Numbered from the stretch's first letter, positions 8,380 through 17,625 are shown. The stretch: 64,000 bases of DNA from Actinokineospora inagensis DSM 44258 (GCF_000482865.1 NZ_AXWW01000038.1:1-64000); one strand, 5' to 3'. Made by a program: numbers and translations. Notes: generated by a model from the sequence alone, not told the origin.

Positions 8380-9006
8380 GTGGTGGCCGTGCGCACGCAC
8401 CGCACCCAGCGGGAACGCAGCGAGCAGACCCGCGAGGCGCTGCTCGACGCGACCATCGGCTGCCTGGTCGAACTCGGCCACGCGCGCACCACGGTGCAGG
8501 AGATCTGCGCCCGTGCCGGGGTGTCCAGGGGCGCCCAGCAGCACCACTTCACCACCAAGGCCGAACTGATGACGGCCGCCCTCGAGCACCTGTTCGCCCG
8601 CCTCACCCGCCAACTGCGCGACGCCGCCACCGACCTGCCGCCCGGCCGCGCCCGGCTCAGCAAGGGCATCGACCTGCTCTGGGAGGCCTACTCGGGCACC
8701 CTGTCGACCGCCGCGGTGGAACTGTGGGTGGCCGCCCGCACCGACCCGGAACTGCGGGAGACCCTGCGCCCGGTCGACCGGGCGCTCGGCCACGCCACGC
8801 TGGAGCTCTACCGGGAGGCGGCGGGCGCCGAACTGCCGGAGGCCGAGGTGGAGACCCTCCTGCTGCTCAGCGTCAACCTCGTCCGCGGCCTCGCCCTCGA
8901 CGCCATGATCGGCGGCGGCGCCGAACGCCGGGAGCGGCTGCTGGAGGAGTGGAAGGCCACCGTCCTGGACCGCTACACGTCGGTGACCGGCGGCGACCAA
9001 GGCTGA
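8380..9006 (+). CDS. TetR family transcriptional regulator
   Basis: 208 aa. N-terminal helix-turn-helix (about residues 12-60), with TVQEICARAGVSRGAQQHHF as recognition region, then a helical ligand domain. GAGGAGGT precedes the GTG. It is divergent from the acyl-CoA dehydrogenase/racemase pair, which suggests it represses them and responds to an acyl-CoA (inference). I could not pick out a convincing palindrome in the 115-bp gap. A strong hairpin follows the stop. Confidence 0.85.
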   Translation: MVAVRTHRTQRERSEQTREALLDATIGCLVELGHARTTVQEICARAGVSRGAQQHHFTTKAELMTAALEHLFARLTRQLRDAATDLPPGRARLSKGIDLLWEAYSGTLSTAAVELWVAARTDPELRETLRPVDRALGHATLELYREAAGAELPEAEVETLLLLSVNLVRGLALDAMIGGGAERRERLLEEWKATVLDRYTSVTGGDQG

Positions 9007-9037
9007 CGAGTCCGGCCCGAACGACCCGTCCCGCACG

Positions 9038-9085
9038 ACCCCGGCCGGATTCCGCCCGGTGCAGGCGGGCGGAACCGGCCGGGGT
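9038..9085 (+). terminator. Strong hairpin terminator after the TetR gene
   Basis: 9038-9058 pairs with 9066-9085: 11 bp, one bulged A, then 9 bp, around a 7-nt loop. It starts 32 bp past the TetR stop. GC-rich with no U-tract. Confidence 0.7.
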
Positions 9086-9247
9086 CCCGCTCGATGCTTC
9101 GTCGATCGCATCCGCGGCAGCCGACCCGGCCCTCGCTCGGGTCGGCCGCCGTACCCATAGATGAGTGCGGTGGGACGCCAACGGGACGTTCGCTTTCGCG
9201 AATAGTCTGACAGCGGCCCCGGTCGCCGGGTCTGCCAGGATCACCGG

Positions 9248-9712
9248 GTGACCGCACGAGCGCTCCTCTGGTGGTCGGCGGCGGTCCTGCTGCTGGCCGC
9301 CACCACCCTCGCGGTGGTCGGCCTGACCCAGCCCGTCATCGACCTGCCGGTCGACGGCTCCGCCGCCGACGCGAGCACCACGAACGCGCCCACCGCCCCG
9401 GTCCTGATCGGCGCCGGGCTCGCGGCGCTGGCCTGTGTCCTCGCCGCGCTGCGCCGGGTCACCCCGACCAGGGTGACCGCCGCGCTGGCCACCGGCATCC
9501 TGACCGGCATCACCATGACCAGTGCCCTGTCCGTGGACGACCTGTCCGCGCTGGAGGACACGACCGACGCCGACCCGGCGCAGGCGTTCACCGCGGGCCC
9601 CGGCCTGACCGTGTTGATCATCGCCACCGCCGCCGCCGTGCTGGCCACGCTGCTGACCTGGCTGCCGATCAGCACCAGCGGGCCCCCGACCGACGGCGAA
9701 CCGGAGTCCTAA
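9248..9712 (+). CDS. Membrane protein, function unknown
   Basis: 154 aa. Four hydrophobic segments (about 7-26, 49-66, 76-92 and 117-138) with a Ser/Thr/Asp-rich loop after the first. Start is GTG with a weak AGGA upstream. No domain recognised. It is convergent with the ApbE gene, and a short hairpin lies between them. Confidence 0.6.
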   Translation: MTARALLWWSAAVLLLAATTLAVVGLTQPVIDLPVDGSAADASTTNAPTAPVLIGAGLAALACVLAALRRVTPTRVTAALATGILTGITMTSALSVDDLSALEDTTDADPAQAFTAGPGLTVLIIATAAAVLATLLTWLPISTSGPPTDGEPES

Positions 9713-9713
9713 C

Positions 9714-9733
9714 GACTCGTCCCGGGGCGAGTC
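9714..9733. terminator. Short hairpin between convergent genes
   Basis: GACTCGTC (9714-9721) pairs with GGCGAGTC (9726-9733) with one G-U pair, around CCGG. It begins just after the stop of the 154-aa gene. Confidence 0.4.
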
Positions 9734-9802
9734 ACCGCGTCCGCCGAAGGACCGGCCCCGGTTCGCCCCGGAGCACCAAGACCGTGCCGGGCACCGGTTC
9801 CG

Positions 9803-10729
9803 TCACGCCACCACCCGGTCGCGGACGGGCCAGTCGCCGACGGTGAGGACGGCGCCGTCGACCGCGACCAGCAGCGCGGGCAGGTGCCGATCGGCGAGCC
9901 AGGCGGGGGCCTGACCGCCGAGCACCAGGGCCGCGGTGCTGGCCGTGTTGGCGTCCACACAGGACTCGGCGGCGACCGACACGGTGCGCCAGACCTCGGT
10001 GGCGCTGCGGCCGGTGCGGGGGTCGATCACGTGGTGCACGGCGCGGCCGCCGCGGTGCCAGCGCCTGCGGGCGATGCTGGAGGTGGCCAGGCCGCCGCCG
10101 GTGATGGCGACCCTGGCCCAGGGCGCGCGTTCGGCGGTGCGGTGGTCGTCGCTGATCGCGATCTGCCAGCCGCCCTTGGGGGGTTGCCCGGCGGTGCCGT
10201 AGTCGCCGCCGATCGAGACCAGGACGCCGCTGCCGATCACCTCGGCGATCAGCGCCGCGGCCCGGTCGGCGACCAGGGCCTTGCCGGTCGCGCCGAGGTC
10301 CAGGTTCACCCCGGGCGGCAGGAGGACCTCGTCGCGGTCGAGGTCGAGGGCGACCCGGTGCCAGCCCGGCACCGCGTGCGTCTCAGCCGGACGCGGGTCG
10401 TTGCCGGGTTGGACGGCGAAGTCGCGGTCGTAAGCCTGGCCGCGCAACGCGTCGGCGACGGTCGGGTCGACCAGGCCGTCGGTCACCTGGGCGGCGCGCA
10501 GGGCGACGTCGAGGGCGTCGGCCAGCAGCGGGCTGATCCGAGCCGCCCGCCCGCGCGGTAACCGGGACAGCTCGGAGTCGTCGCGGAACCAACTGCAGGC
10601 GTCGTCGAAAGCGGCCAGTTCCGCGCGTAAGGTCGCCGTCGCCTCGCGCAGCAGCAGCGGGTCGCCGACGACAACGACAGCCGACGTCCCCCACACCGAG
10701 AACTCAGCGCGCGCGGTCACGGCCGACAC
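9803..10729 (-). CDS. apbE: FAD:protein FMN transferase (ApbE family)
   Basis: ApbE enzymes attach FMN covalently to Thr/Ser of partner flavoproteins, using FAD and Mg2+. Family features are visible: NLDLGATGKALVADRA near residue 155, VSIGGDYG near 185, HHVIDPRTG near 250 and SCVDANTASTAALV near 275, the last holding metal-binding Asp/Thr residues. There is no signal peptide or lipobox, so this is a cytoplasmic short form. The start is uncertain (GTG 10729 or 10720, ATG 10792). No Nqr/Rnf-like subunit or FMN-binding-domain partner is in the window, so its substrate is unknown. Confidence 0.8.
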   Translation of the reverse strand: MSAVTARAEFSVWGTSAVVVVGDPLLLREATATLRAELAAFDDACSWFRDDSELSRLPRGRAARISPLLADALDVALRAAQVTDGLVDPTVADALRGQAYDRDFAVQPGNDPRPAETHAVPGWHRVALDLDRDEVLLPPGVNLDLGATGKALVADRAAALIAEVIGSGVLVSIGGDYGTAGQPPKGGWQIAISDDHRTAERAPWARVAITGGGLATSSIARRRWHRGGRAVHHVIDPRTGRSATEVWRTVSVAAESCVDANTASTAALVLGGQAPAWLADRHLPALLVAVDGAVLTVGDWPVRDRVVA

Positions 10730-11299
10730 CCACTGGCAGGTCTTGTTCCCACACCGTCCAGTCGCGCGACGGCGGCCACACCACTCGCTCACTCACGACG
10801 CACCCTCCGGTCATCAGTCTCCCAACGCTGCACCCCGACCCTGTGCGGGCGCTGTGCGTGGCGTAGGCAAATCCTGGGCGCGGTTCCCACTATCCCCCGA
10901 CCCACTTGCGCTGCGCCGAATGCCACAAACCCGGGCGTTCCTTCGGCCGCACGCCGAAAATCCCCCACTGCCAACCCGGCTATCCGGCGAGTTGTCCACA
11001 ACGTCACCGACTGTCCACAGCGACCGCGCACCGGCACGACCTCATCCGAAGTCGCCACTACGCTGGATTTCGGGGGTGCTCGCGGAAGTTGGTCACCCGG
11101 GCGGGTGGTGCGACGTGTGGCCGGACACGCGCACCCCCTCACCCGCGCCCTCGCAGTGGGTGAAGCAGAAAACCGCCTGGGGATGACGGTACGTCCTTCG
11201 CGGGCGATTTGGGTGACCAACGCGGCGGCGGGTTGGCCGCACACGACCGAAACACGCCGGGCACTCGGCGGGCAACAGTCGTCGCGCAGGCTGGGCGCC
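10730..11299. other. Intergenic region carrying one composite repeat element
   Basis: Between divergent apbE and the GNAT gene. No frame looks coding. It holds a TTGTCCACA box at 10992, a second CTGTCCACA at 11013, and the distal half of the composite element at 11059-11094. The promoters of both flanking genes must lie here, but I cannot pick them out. Confidence 0.5.
10992..11094 (+). repeat. Composite dispersed element (box + TACGCTGG + G-tract)
   Basis: TTGTCCACA at 10992-11000; 67 bp later TACGCTGGATTTCGGGGG (11059) followed by TGCTCG and GTTGGTC at 11088-11094. This matches the order and spacing of the copies at 13.4-14.4 and 51.3 kb, with TACGCT in place of TAGGCT. Confidence 0.6.
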
Positions 11300-11761
11300 A
11301 TGCAGATCACCTTGCGACTCGGCACCACCGCCGACACCGACGCCGTTGGCGCGTTGCACGCCCGTTGCTCCGCGCAGACCCTGTTCACCCGCTACCACGC
11401 CGGCCTCGGGAAGATCCCGCCACGCTGGTTGACCAGACTGCTCCAGCCGCCGAACGGGACCACCGTGGTCGCCGCCTGCGGGTCGGAGGTGGTGGCGATC
11501 GCGCAACTGATCCCGACCGGCCGGGCCGAGGCCGAGGTGGCGGTGCTCGTGGAGGACGGGTGGCAGCGGCGCGGTCTCGGCACAGCGCTGATCCGCAGGC
11601 TCGCCGCCGACGCCAGGGCCACCGGGCACCAGCGGTTGATCGCGTGGTGCCTGCCCGCAGAGCCCGGGTTCGTCCGCGCCGCCGCCGCGTCCGGGCTGCC
11701 GGTGACCGCGCGCCACGAGGACGACCTGCTGCGCGTCGCCCTCGGCGTGCGGGGCAGGTGA
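11300..11761 (+). CDS. GNAT family N-acetyltransferase
   Basis: 153 aa, single GNAT domain. The acetyl-CoA loop is VEDGWQRRGLGTALIRRL near residue 76 (motif A), preceded by the AEVAVLV strand. The early LRLGTTADTDAVGALHARCS matches the usual first strand and helix. The substrate is unknown. I start it at ATG 11300; the longer frame to 11105 has no similarity. The aldehyde dehydrogenase follows 57 bp later in the same direction. Confidence 0.8.
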   Translation: MQITLRLGTTADTDAVGALHARCSAQTLFTRYHAGLGKIPPRWLTRLLQPPNGTTVVAACGSEVVAIAQLIPTGRAEAEVAVLVEDGWQRRGLGTALIRRLAADARATGHQRLIAWCLPAEPGFVRAAAASGLPVTARHEDDLLRVALGVRGR

Positions 11762-11817
11762 CGCGCGGGCTACTCGGAAGTAACATGAGCGGGTCGGCCG
11801 GAGCGAAGGAGCACGCC

Positions 11818-13380
11818 ATGACCACCATCGGATCGGTTCCCGGCGCCCCCACCGCAGACCGGGCCGCCCAGTTGGTGGCAGGCGCCGTCCCCGGCGGCGC
11901 CGACCCGGTCACCGTCACCGCCCCGTTCACCGGCGCGCCGATCACCACCATCCCGCAACTGCTCGACGCGGACGTCCGGCAGGCGTTCAAGGTGGCCCGC
12001 GACGCGCAACGCGGCTGGGCCGACACGCCGGTGGCCGACCGCGCGCGGGTGCTGCTGCGGCTGCACGACCTGGTCCTGGACCGGCAGGGCGAGGTGCTGG
12101 ACCTGATGCAGGTCGAGACCGGCAAGTCCCGCGTCGACGCGTACGACGAGGTCGCCGTCACCGCCATGACCGCCGCGTACTACGGCCGCCGCGCCGCGCG
12201 CCTGCTCGCCCCGAGGCGCAGGGCGGGCACGCTGCCGGTGTTCACCCGCACCACCGAGGTCCGCCACCCCAAGGGCGTCGTGTCGATGATCTCGCCGTGG
12301 AACTACCCGCTCGCGCTGACCGGCCTGGACGCCATCCCCGCGCTGGTGGCCGGGAACGCGCTGGTGCAGAAACCGGACAACCAGACCGCGCTGAGCGCCC
12401 TGTGGTTGCGAGAACTCGCGGTGGCGGCCGGCCTGCCGGAGGAGGTGTGGCAGATCGTGCTCGGCCGGGGTTCGGATGTGGGCGGCGCCCTCATCGAGGA
12501 GGGCGACTACCTGGGCTTCACCGGGTCCACCAGCACCGGCCGCGGCCTGGCCGCCCGAGCCGCCGAGCGGCTGACCGGCTTCTCGATGGAACTCGGCGGC
12601 AAGAACCCGATGATCATCCTGCCCGACGCCGACGTCGACCACACCGCCAAGGGCGCCGTGACGGCCTGCTTCTCGTCGGCGGGCCAGTTGTGCGTGTCCA
12701 TCGAACGGATCTACGTCCACGAGGACATCCGCGAGGCGTTCACCCGCGCCTTCGTCGCCAGGACGTCGGCGTTGCGGCTGGGGTCCGCTTTGGACTACAG
12801 CGTGGACGTGGGCTCGCTGACGTCGACCGCCCAACTGGCCACCATCTCGTCGCACGTGGACGACGCGCTCGCCCAGGGCGCCCGGCTGCTGGCGGGCGGA
12901 AAACCCCGCCCGGACCTGGGCCCGCTGTTCTACGAGCCGACGATCCTGGACAACGTGCACGAGGGCATGACCCTGTTCGCCGAAGAGACCTTCGGCCCCG
13001 TCGTCGCCATCCACGGCTACACGGACGTCAGCCAGGCCATCACCCTCGCCAACCACACCCGCTACGGCCTCAACGCCAGCGTCTGGACCCGCGACCGCCG
13101 AGCGGGCGAGGAAGTGGCCACCCGAATCCACGCGGGCACCGTCAACATCAACGACGGCTTCGGCGCCACCTTCGGCAGCATCGACGCCCCCATGGGCGGC
13201 ATGCACGACTCCGGTGTCGGACGGCGCAACGGCCCCGAGGGGTTGCTGAAGTACACCGAGCCGCAAACGATTGCGGCCCAACGGGGCCTCCCCCTCCGAC
13301 CCGCGTTCGGGATACCGGCACGGGCGTGGACCGCGGGGTTGACCGCGGGCCTGCGCGCGCTCAAGCGGATACCCCGGTAG
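11818..13380 (+). CDS. gabD2: Succinate-semialdehyde dehydrogenase, NAD(P)+ (GabD2 type)
   Basis: Oxidises succinate semialdehyde to succinate in the GABA route. 520 aa. Aldehyde dehydrogenase motifs: MISPWNYPLAL near 160, GFTGSTSTGRGL near 237, FSMELGGKNP near 257 with the general-base glutamate, and SSAGQLCVSIERIY near 288 with the catalytic cysteine. EETFGPVV and GGMHDSGVGRRNG complete the C-terminal part. The long N-terminus and the KPDNQTALSALW segment resemble mycobacterial GabD2. GAAGGAG lies 8 nt before the ATG. The gene ends directly at the repeat array. Confidence 0.85.
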   Translation: MTTIGSVPGAPTADRAAQLVAGAVPGGADPVTVTAPFTGAPITTIPQLLDADVRQAFKVARDAQRGWADTPVADRARVLLRLHDLVLDRQGEVLDLMQVETGKSRVDAYDEVAVTAMTAAYYGRRAARLLAPRRRAGTLPVFTRTTEVRHPKGVVSMISPWNYPLALTGLDAIPALVAGNALVQKPDNQTALSALWLRELAVAAGLPEEVWQIVLGRGSDVGGALIEEGDYLGFTGSTSTGRGLAARAAERLTGFSMELGGKNPMIILPDADVDHTAKGAVTACFSSAGQLCVSIERIYVHEDIREAFTRAFVARTSALRLGSALDYSVDVGSLTSTAQLATISSHVDDALAQGARLLAGGKPRPDLGPLFYEPTILDNVHEGMTLFAEETFGPVVAIHGYTDVSQAITLANHTRYGLNASVWTRDRRAGEEVATRIHAGTVNINDGFGATFGSIDAPMGGMHDSGVGRRNGPEGLLKYTEPQTIAAQRGLPLRPAFGIPARAWTAGLTAGLRALKRIPR

Positions 13381-13486
13381 AAGATCAACAGTTCCGAGCA
13401 GCCCCCGTTTTCCAGCCTACCGAAGGAATGCGCGAGGAAGACCTGCCCGCAAGTCGCCTGTGGACAGTTCCTCACGATGTGGACGA
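13381..13486 (-). repeat. Composite dispersed element, inverted copy
   Basis: On the minus strand TCGTCCACA begins at 13486; 67 bp on is TAGGCTGGAAAACGGGGGC (13419), then TGCTCGG, then GTTGATCTT ending at 13381, directly after the gabD2 stop. It points away from the direct copies. Confidence 0.65.
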
Positions 13487-13569
13487 CGACCGTCATGGCT
13501 CCCGGTACCGACGGACGACAACCCGACGATCGGCCGCGGTGGATGGCCGCCTACCGTTGCCGCCCATGG

Positions 13570-13676
13570 TTGTCCACACACCCTGCGGCCACCCACAACC
13601 AGCCCACGGCACGCCCGCCCGAGCCTTTCCCCTCGGTAGGCTGGAAAACGGGGGCTGCTCAGCACCGTTGATCTTC
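13570..13676 (+). repeat. Composite dispersed element, direct copy 1
   Basis: TTGTCCACA at 13570, TAGGCTGGAAAACGGGGGC at 13637 (67 bp apart), TGCTCAGCACC, then GTTGATCTT. It is followed by the first degenerate LuxR 3-prime end. Confidence 0.7.
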
Positions 13677-13798
13677 GGACGCCGTGAGACCGCCGAGGGA
13701 TCGGCGAGCAAGCCGTGGTCGTGGACGACGGCGACGGCATCAGTGCGGCGGCTCAGCACCGGGGATGTGGATGGCCGCTGACCATTGCCACCCACGGT

Positions 13799-13902
13799 GG
13801 TCCACACTCCCGGCGACCATCCACAACAGACCCGCGACAGGCCCGCCCGCGCCTGTCCCCCCGATAGGCTGGAAAACGGGGGCTGCTCAGCACTGTTGAT
13901 CT
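13799..13902 (+). repeat. Composite dispersed element, direct copy 2
   Basis: TGGTCCACA at 13799 (one change from TTGTCCACA), TAGGCTGGAAAACGGGGGC at 13865 (66 bp apart), then GTTGATCTT. Confidence 0.7.
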
Positions 13903-14036
13903 TTGAGTGCCGCCCACAAGCCCCCGCGGGCGAGACGGCCAAGGGGTCAGTGAGCAGGCCGCGTCGACGGCGACGGCTTCGACGCAGTGGATCAACACCG
14001 GGGTCGTGGGTGGCCGCTGACCATTGCCATCCACCG

Positions 14037-14142
14037 TTGTCCACACTCCTGGCGACCATCCACAACCAGCCCGCGACACGCCCGCCCCCGCCTTTCCCTT
14101 CGATAGGCTGGAAAACGGGGGCTGCTCAGCACCGTTGATCTT
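14037..14142 (+). repeat. Composite dispersed element, direct copy 3
   Basis: TTGTCCACA at 14037, TAGGCTGGAAAACGGGGGC at 14104 (67 bp apart), then GTTGATCTT. Confidence 0.7.
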
Positions 14143-14277
14143 CGAACACTGCCCGCTAGCCCTAGCAGGCGGGACAACCGAGGGCAGTGAGCAGGGCGGC
14201 GGTCGTCGGCGACGGCTTCGGCGCGGCGGATCAACACCGAGGTCGTGGATGGCCAAAATGACCATTGCCGCCCACAG

Positions 14278-14382
14278 TTGTCCACACCCCGGGCGGCCAT
14301 CCACAACCGTCCCACGACAGCCCCACCCGCGCTTTCCCTTCGGTAGACTGGAAAACGGGGGCTGCTCAGGGCCGTTGATCTT
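14278..14382 (+). repeat. Composite dispersed element, direct copy 4, beside the intact LuxR gene end
   Basis: TTGTCCACA at 14278, TAGACTGGAAAACGGGGGC at 14344 (66 bp apart), then GTTGATCTT. The LuxR gene stop follows at 14408, so this copy has the arrangement that the other three repeat. Confidence 0.7.
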
Positions 14383-14407
14383 CGAGCGCGGCGGGACGAC
14401 CGAGGGG

Positions 14408-17380
14408 TCAGTGGTCGGTGAGCAGGCCGCGGTCGTAGGCGACGGCGACGGCCTCGGTGCGGCGGCTGGCGCCGAGTTTGGCCATGATGCGGCTGAGGTG
14501 GACGCTGACGGTCTTCTCGCTGATGAACAGTTCCTCGCCCACCTGGCGGTTGGTGCGGCCCGCGGCGACCAGGGTCAGGACGGCGCGTTCGCGGGGGGTG
14601 AAGGGGTCGACCTCGTCGCGGGGGGTGGTGGCGCCTTCGAGGGAGACGCGGGCGCGGCGGGCGATTTTGTGCAGGGCGTCGGAGAGGGGTTTGGCGCCGA
14701 GGCGGGTGGCGGTGGCGTCGGCGGCGCGGAGCTGGGCGGCGGCGGCTTCCCGGTCGTCGGCGGTGAGGAGGGCTTCGGCGTGGCGGCGGCGGCAGAGGGC
14801 TTGTTCGTAGACGGCGCCGTAGTCGAACGCGTCGACGGCCGCGCGCCACGTGTCGGGGTCGCTGGTGCCGGTGAGGCGGGTGTGTTCGGCTTCGGCGCGG
14901 GCGAGCCAGGCGCGGCCCTCGGGGCCGAGGACGCCGGTGCGCGGGCTGCCGCACTCGGCGGTCGTGCGGGCCATGGCCAGCAGGCGCGCGCCCTCGGTGG
15001 TGAACGTCGACACCTCGTTGCCCGCGCGGCGGGCGGTGGCGGCGAGGTCGGCGTACGCGGCGATGCCGATGGCGGCGATGCGGATCCCGGCGAGCACCCA
15101 CTGCTCCCCGGCGCGCGCGACCCAGTCCAGCGCCTCGCGGACGCTTTCCACGGCCTTGTCCGGTCGGCCGCGCCAGATCGCGAGTTCCGCGCCGACGCCG
15201 CCGGTGGCGAGCGGGATCTGCAGGTCGCGGTGCCAGTCGGCGCGGAGTTCGGCGAGCAGCCGCTCGGCTTCGGCGAACCGGCCGCGACCGACGGTCACGT
15301 ACGCGCCGACGGCGGCGAGCCGGGCGGACACGGTGCTGGACACCTTGTGCCCCGGGGGTTCGGCGGCGGCCTCGCTGCCGTCCCAGTCGCCGTGGGCGTA
15401 GCGGATGACCACCTGGATCACGCGCAGTTCCAGGCCGTAGGTGCTCCAGGTCAGGCCGGTGCAGCGGGCCCGTTCCACGCCTTCGTCGACGACCCGGGCG
15501 GCCTCGTCGAGCCTGCCCGCCTCGTAGAGGTTGACCGACAGCGAGTAGCGGGCGCGCAGCTCGACGGTGATCGCCTCGACGTCCTTGGCGCGGGTCATCG
15601 CCGTGTTCAGCAGCTCGCGGGACTCGTCGCTGTGGCCGCGGGCCTCGTCCAGGATCGCGACGGTGATCAGCGCGTCGGCCTCCGGTCCGCCCGCCTCGAC
15701 CTCGCGGGCGACGGCGACGGCGCGCTCGGCGCGCTCGCGGGCCTCGTCGGCGCGGCGGTGCGACCGCAGGATCGTGGCGTACACCGCGAGCACCCACGCC
15801 TGGTCCGCGCTCGGCGGTCGCTCGGCGACCAGCCGCCAGGCCTGTTCGATGCTGGCCCACGCCTCGTCCTCGCGGCCCTCGACGGCGTACTGGAACTGGG
15901 CGAGCCTGCGGTGCAGCTTGGCCGCGCTCTCCGGGGTGACGGTGTCGTCGGCGACCCGCACCGCGGACTTGGCGAAGGCGATGGCGCGCTCCGGGTCGCC
16001 GGACATCACGGCAACCCAGGATGCATGTTGCAGCAACGCCATCTCGGTGACACCCGGCGGGCGCCGGTCGCCGGGAACGGCTTCCCACAGCTTCAACGCG
16101 CGCTCGGCGTGTTCCAACGATTCGGCGGGCGCCCCCAACCGTTCGGCCTCCAGCGCGGCTGTGATCGACGCGGCAAGAGCGGTCGGCAGCGCGTGGCTCT
16201 CCATGCTGTGGTGGGCAAGGGCCGCGGCCGCACCTCTTATGCCGACGTCGTTCGCGAGCTGATGGGCATAAGCGGCGTGCAGGCGCACACGTTCACCGGG
16301 CAATAGATCGCCGTAGACGGCTTCACGCATCAAGGCGTGCCGGAAGGTGTAGACCTCACCGTCCGCGGGAACGAGGACGTGGTGCGCGACGGCCTCGCGC
16401 AACGCGGCGTCCAATCCGGCCTCATCGATCCCGGCGACCTCGCGCAAGCGGGCGTCCGGCACCCGTCGACCGGCGACGGCCGCGACCCGCACCACGGCCT
16501 GCGCGGGCTGGCTCAACCGCTCGACCCGCGCCAACAACACGTCGACCAGGGTGGCCGGGATGCCGACGCTGTCGTCCGCCGCGTACGCGTCGAGCAGTTC
16601 CTCGGCGAAGAACGCGTTGCCCTCGGACCGCCCCGCGACCTCCCGCAACACCCGCTCCGGCAGCCGCCCCTCGGCCAACGCCGCCACGAACGCCCGGGTG
16701 TCCGCCGACCCGAACGGCGCCAACTCGATCCGCTCCACCTGCGGCAACCGCACCAACTCGGCCAACAGCGGCCGCAACGGGTGCCGCCGATGCAGGTCGT
16801 CACCGCGGTACGTACCCAGCACCAACAACCGCTGCGACCGCAACCGGGACAGCAGGAACGACAACAGGCTCCGCGTCGACGCGTCCGCCCAGTGCAGGTC
16901 CTCCAACACCAACACGACCGGCGACCGCTCCGCCAGGTCGGTCAGCATCCCGTGCACCCCGTCGAACAACTGCAACTGCCCGATGTCCTGCTCCGCGCGC
17001 GATCCCGCGGGCGGCAACGCCATCCCCGACTCCGGACGCCCCGGATCCGGCAGGCCGATCTCCGGGAACAGCCGCCCCAAGGCAGGCCGCCCGACCGCTT
17101 TGTCCCGCACCTGCGCCAACGCCTCGGCGACCGGGAGGTACGGCAGCCCCGCCTCCCCCGCGTCCAGGCAGCGCCCGGTGAGCACCAGCGCCCCCTGCTC
17201 GCGCGCGTACCCCCCGACCTCCTCGGTCATCCGGGTCTTGCCGACCCCCGCGTCCCCCGCCAACAGCACCGCCGACGCCCGCCCGGCCGCGGCCGCCGAC
17301 ACAGCCGACCGCAGCGCGCGCAGCTCCCGGCCACGCGCGACCAGCGGAATCCCCGAACCAAGACGCGGCATGACCAGCAT
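14408..17380 (-). CDS. Large ATP-binding LuxR-family transcriptional regulator (LAL/MalT-like)
   Basis: 990 aa. N-terminal AAA/STAND-type ATPase with Walker A GDAGVGKT at residues 42-49 and Walker B VLVLEDLHWAD near 165, a long helical TPR-like middle, and a C-terminal LuxR helix-turn-helix (FTPRERAVLTLVAAGRTNRQ near 925, then SEKTVSVHLSRIMAKLG). Such proteins act as ligand-gated, ATP-dependent activators. The ATG at 17380 has GGGGAGG 10 nt upstream; another in-frame ATG is at 17371. No target operon is adjacent. The 3-prime end has been copied in tandem downstream. Confidence 0.88.
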   Translation of the reverse strand: MLVMPRLGSGIPLVARGRELRALRSAVSAAAAGRASAVLLAGDAGVGKTRMTEEVGGYAREQGALVLTGRCLDAGEAGLPYLPVAEALAQVRDKAVGRPALGRLFPEIGLPDPGRPESGMALPPAGSRAEQDIGQLQLFDGVHGMLTDLAERSPVVLVLEDLHWADASTRSLLSFLLSRLRSQRLLVLGTYRGDDLHRRHPLRPLLAELVRLPQVERIELAPFGSADTRAFVAALAEGRLPERVLREVAGRSEGNAFFAEELLDAYAADDSVGIPATLVDVLLARVERLSQPAQAVVRVAAVAGRRVPDARLREVAGIDEAGLDAALREAVAHHVLVPADGEVYTFRHALMREAVYGDLLPGERVRLHAAYAHQLANDVGIRGAAAALAHHSMESHALPTALAASITAALEAERLGAPAESLEHAERALKLWEAVPGDRRPPGVTEMALLQHASWVAVMSGDPERAIAFAKSAVRVADDTVTPESAAKLHRRLAQFQYAVEGREDEAWASIEQAWRLVAERPPSADQAWVLAVYATILRSHRRADEARERAERAVAVAREVEAGGPEADALITVAILDEARGHSDESRELLNTAMTRAKDVEAITVELRARYSLSVNLYEAGRLDEAARVVDEGVERARCTGLTWSTYGLELRVIQVVIRYAHGDWDGSEAAAEPPGHKVSSTVSARLAAVGAYVTVGRGRFAEAERLLAELRADWHRDLQIPLATGGVGAELAIWRGRPDKAVESVREALDWVARAGEQWVLAGIRIAAIGIAAYADLAATARRAGNEVSTFTTEGARLLAMARTTAECGSPRTGVLGPEGRAWLARAEAEHTRLTGTSDPDTWRAAVDAFDYGAVYEQALCRRRHAEALLTADDREAAAAQLRAADATATRLGAKPLSDALHKIARRARVSLEGATTPRDEVDPFTPRERAVLTLVAAGRTNRQVGEELFISEKTVSVHLSRIMAKLGASRRTEAVAVAYDRGLLTDH

Positions 17381-17561
17381 GTTCGCACACCTCCCCGACA
17401 GCGGCGCCCACCACGGCCACGGAACCGCCGACGCCCCCGGACAAGTGCCGGTGCCGTTGTGGACCGATCGCCCCGCGGGCGACGAAACAGCGGCACATCC
17501 CGGGAATCCGCTCCGCCGCCGCGATTGGTCGCGTGCGCCAACGCGTTTCCCGGCGTCCACC

Positions 17562-17625
17562 GGTTGACCGGTGTCTCCGCACACCCCCATTCGGCGCCCC
17601 GCCAGTGCGGAGCCACCGGTCAACC
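17562..17625. terminator. Long hairpin between the 54-aa gene and the LuxR gene
   Basis: 17562-17582 pairs with 17605-17625: 21 bp with one mismatch around a 22-nt loop. It is 17 bp past the stop of the minus-strand 54-aa gene and about 180 bp upstream of the LuxR start. A terminator is likely, but each arm also contains ACCGGT repeats that could bind a regulator. Confidence 0.55.

Larger units (their letters stand above)
13381..14407. repeat. Repeat array between gabD2 and the LuxR regulator gene
   Basis: Four direct units of about 234-242 bp (phased at TAGGCT or TAGACT at 13637, 13865, 14104, 14344) plus one inverted partial copy at 13381-13486. Each unit contains a TTGTCCACA-like box, TAGRCTGGAAAACGGGGGC, TGCTCAG, and GTTGATCTT, followed by a diverged copy of the last 15-20 codons of the LuxR gene (13684-13764, 13931-14006, 14174-14243). 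The last unit runs into the real gene end at 14408. Translated on the minus strand, the first copy reads RRTDAVAVVHDHGLLADP against RRTEAVAVAYDRGLLTDH in the gene. No functional gene is inside. Confidence 0.85.

Noticed and set aside
13493-14065. 190-codon minus-strand frame in the repeat array
   Set aside because: Its few gene-like segments are the duplicated LuxR 3-prime ends; the rest is repeat sequence translated, repeating the same peptide.
13570-14286. Possible replication origin because of clustered DnaA-type boxes
   Set aside because: No dnaA, dnaN, gyrB or AT-rich unwinding region; the boxes recur at 10.9, 41.7, 51.3 and 60.6 kb as part of the composite element.
14024-16306. 760-codon plus-strand frame across the repeat array and LuxR gene
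   Set aside because: Antisense to a well-supported gene, with Gly/Ala/Arg composition and no domain.
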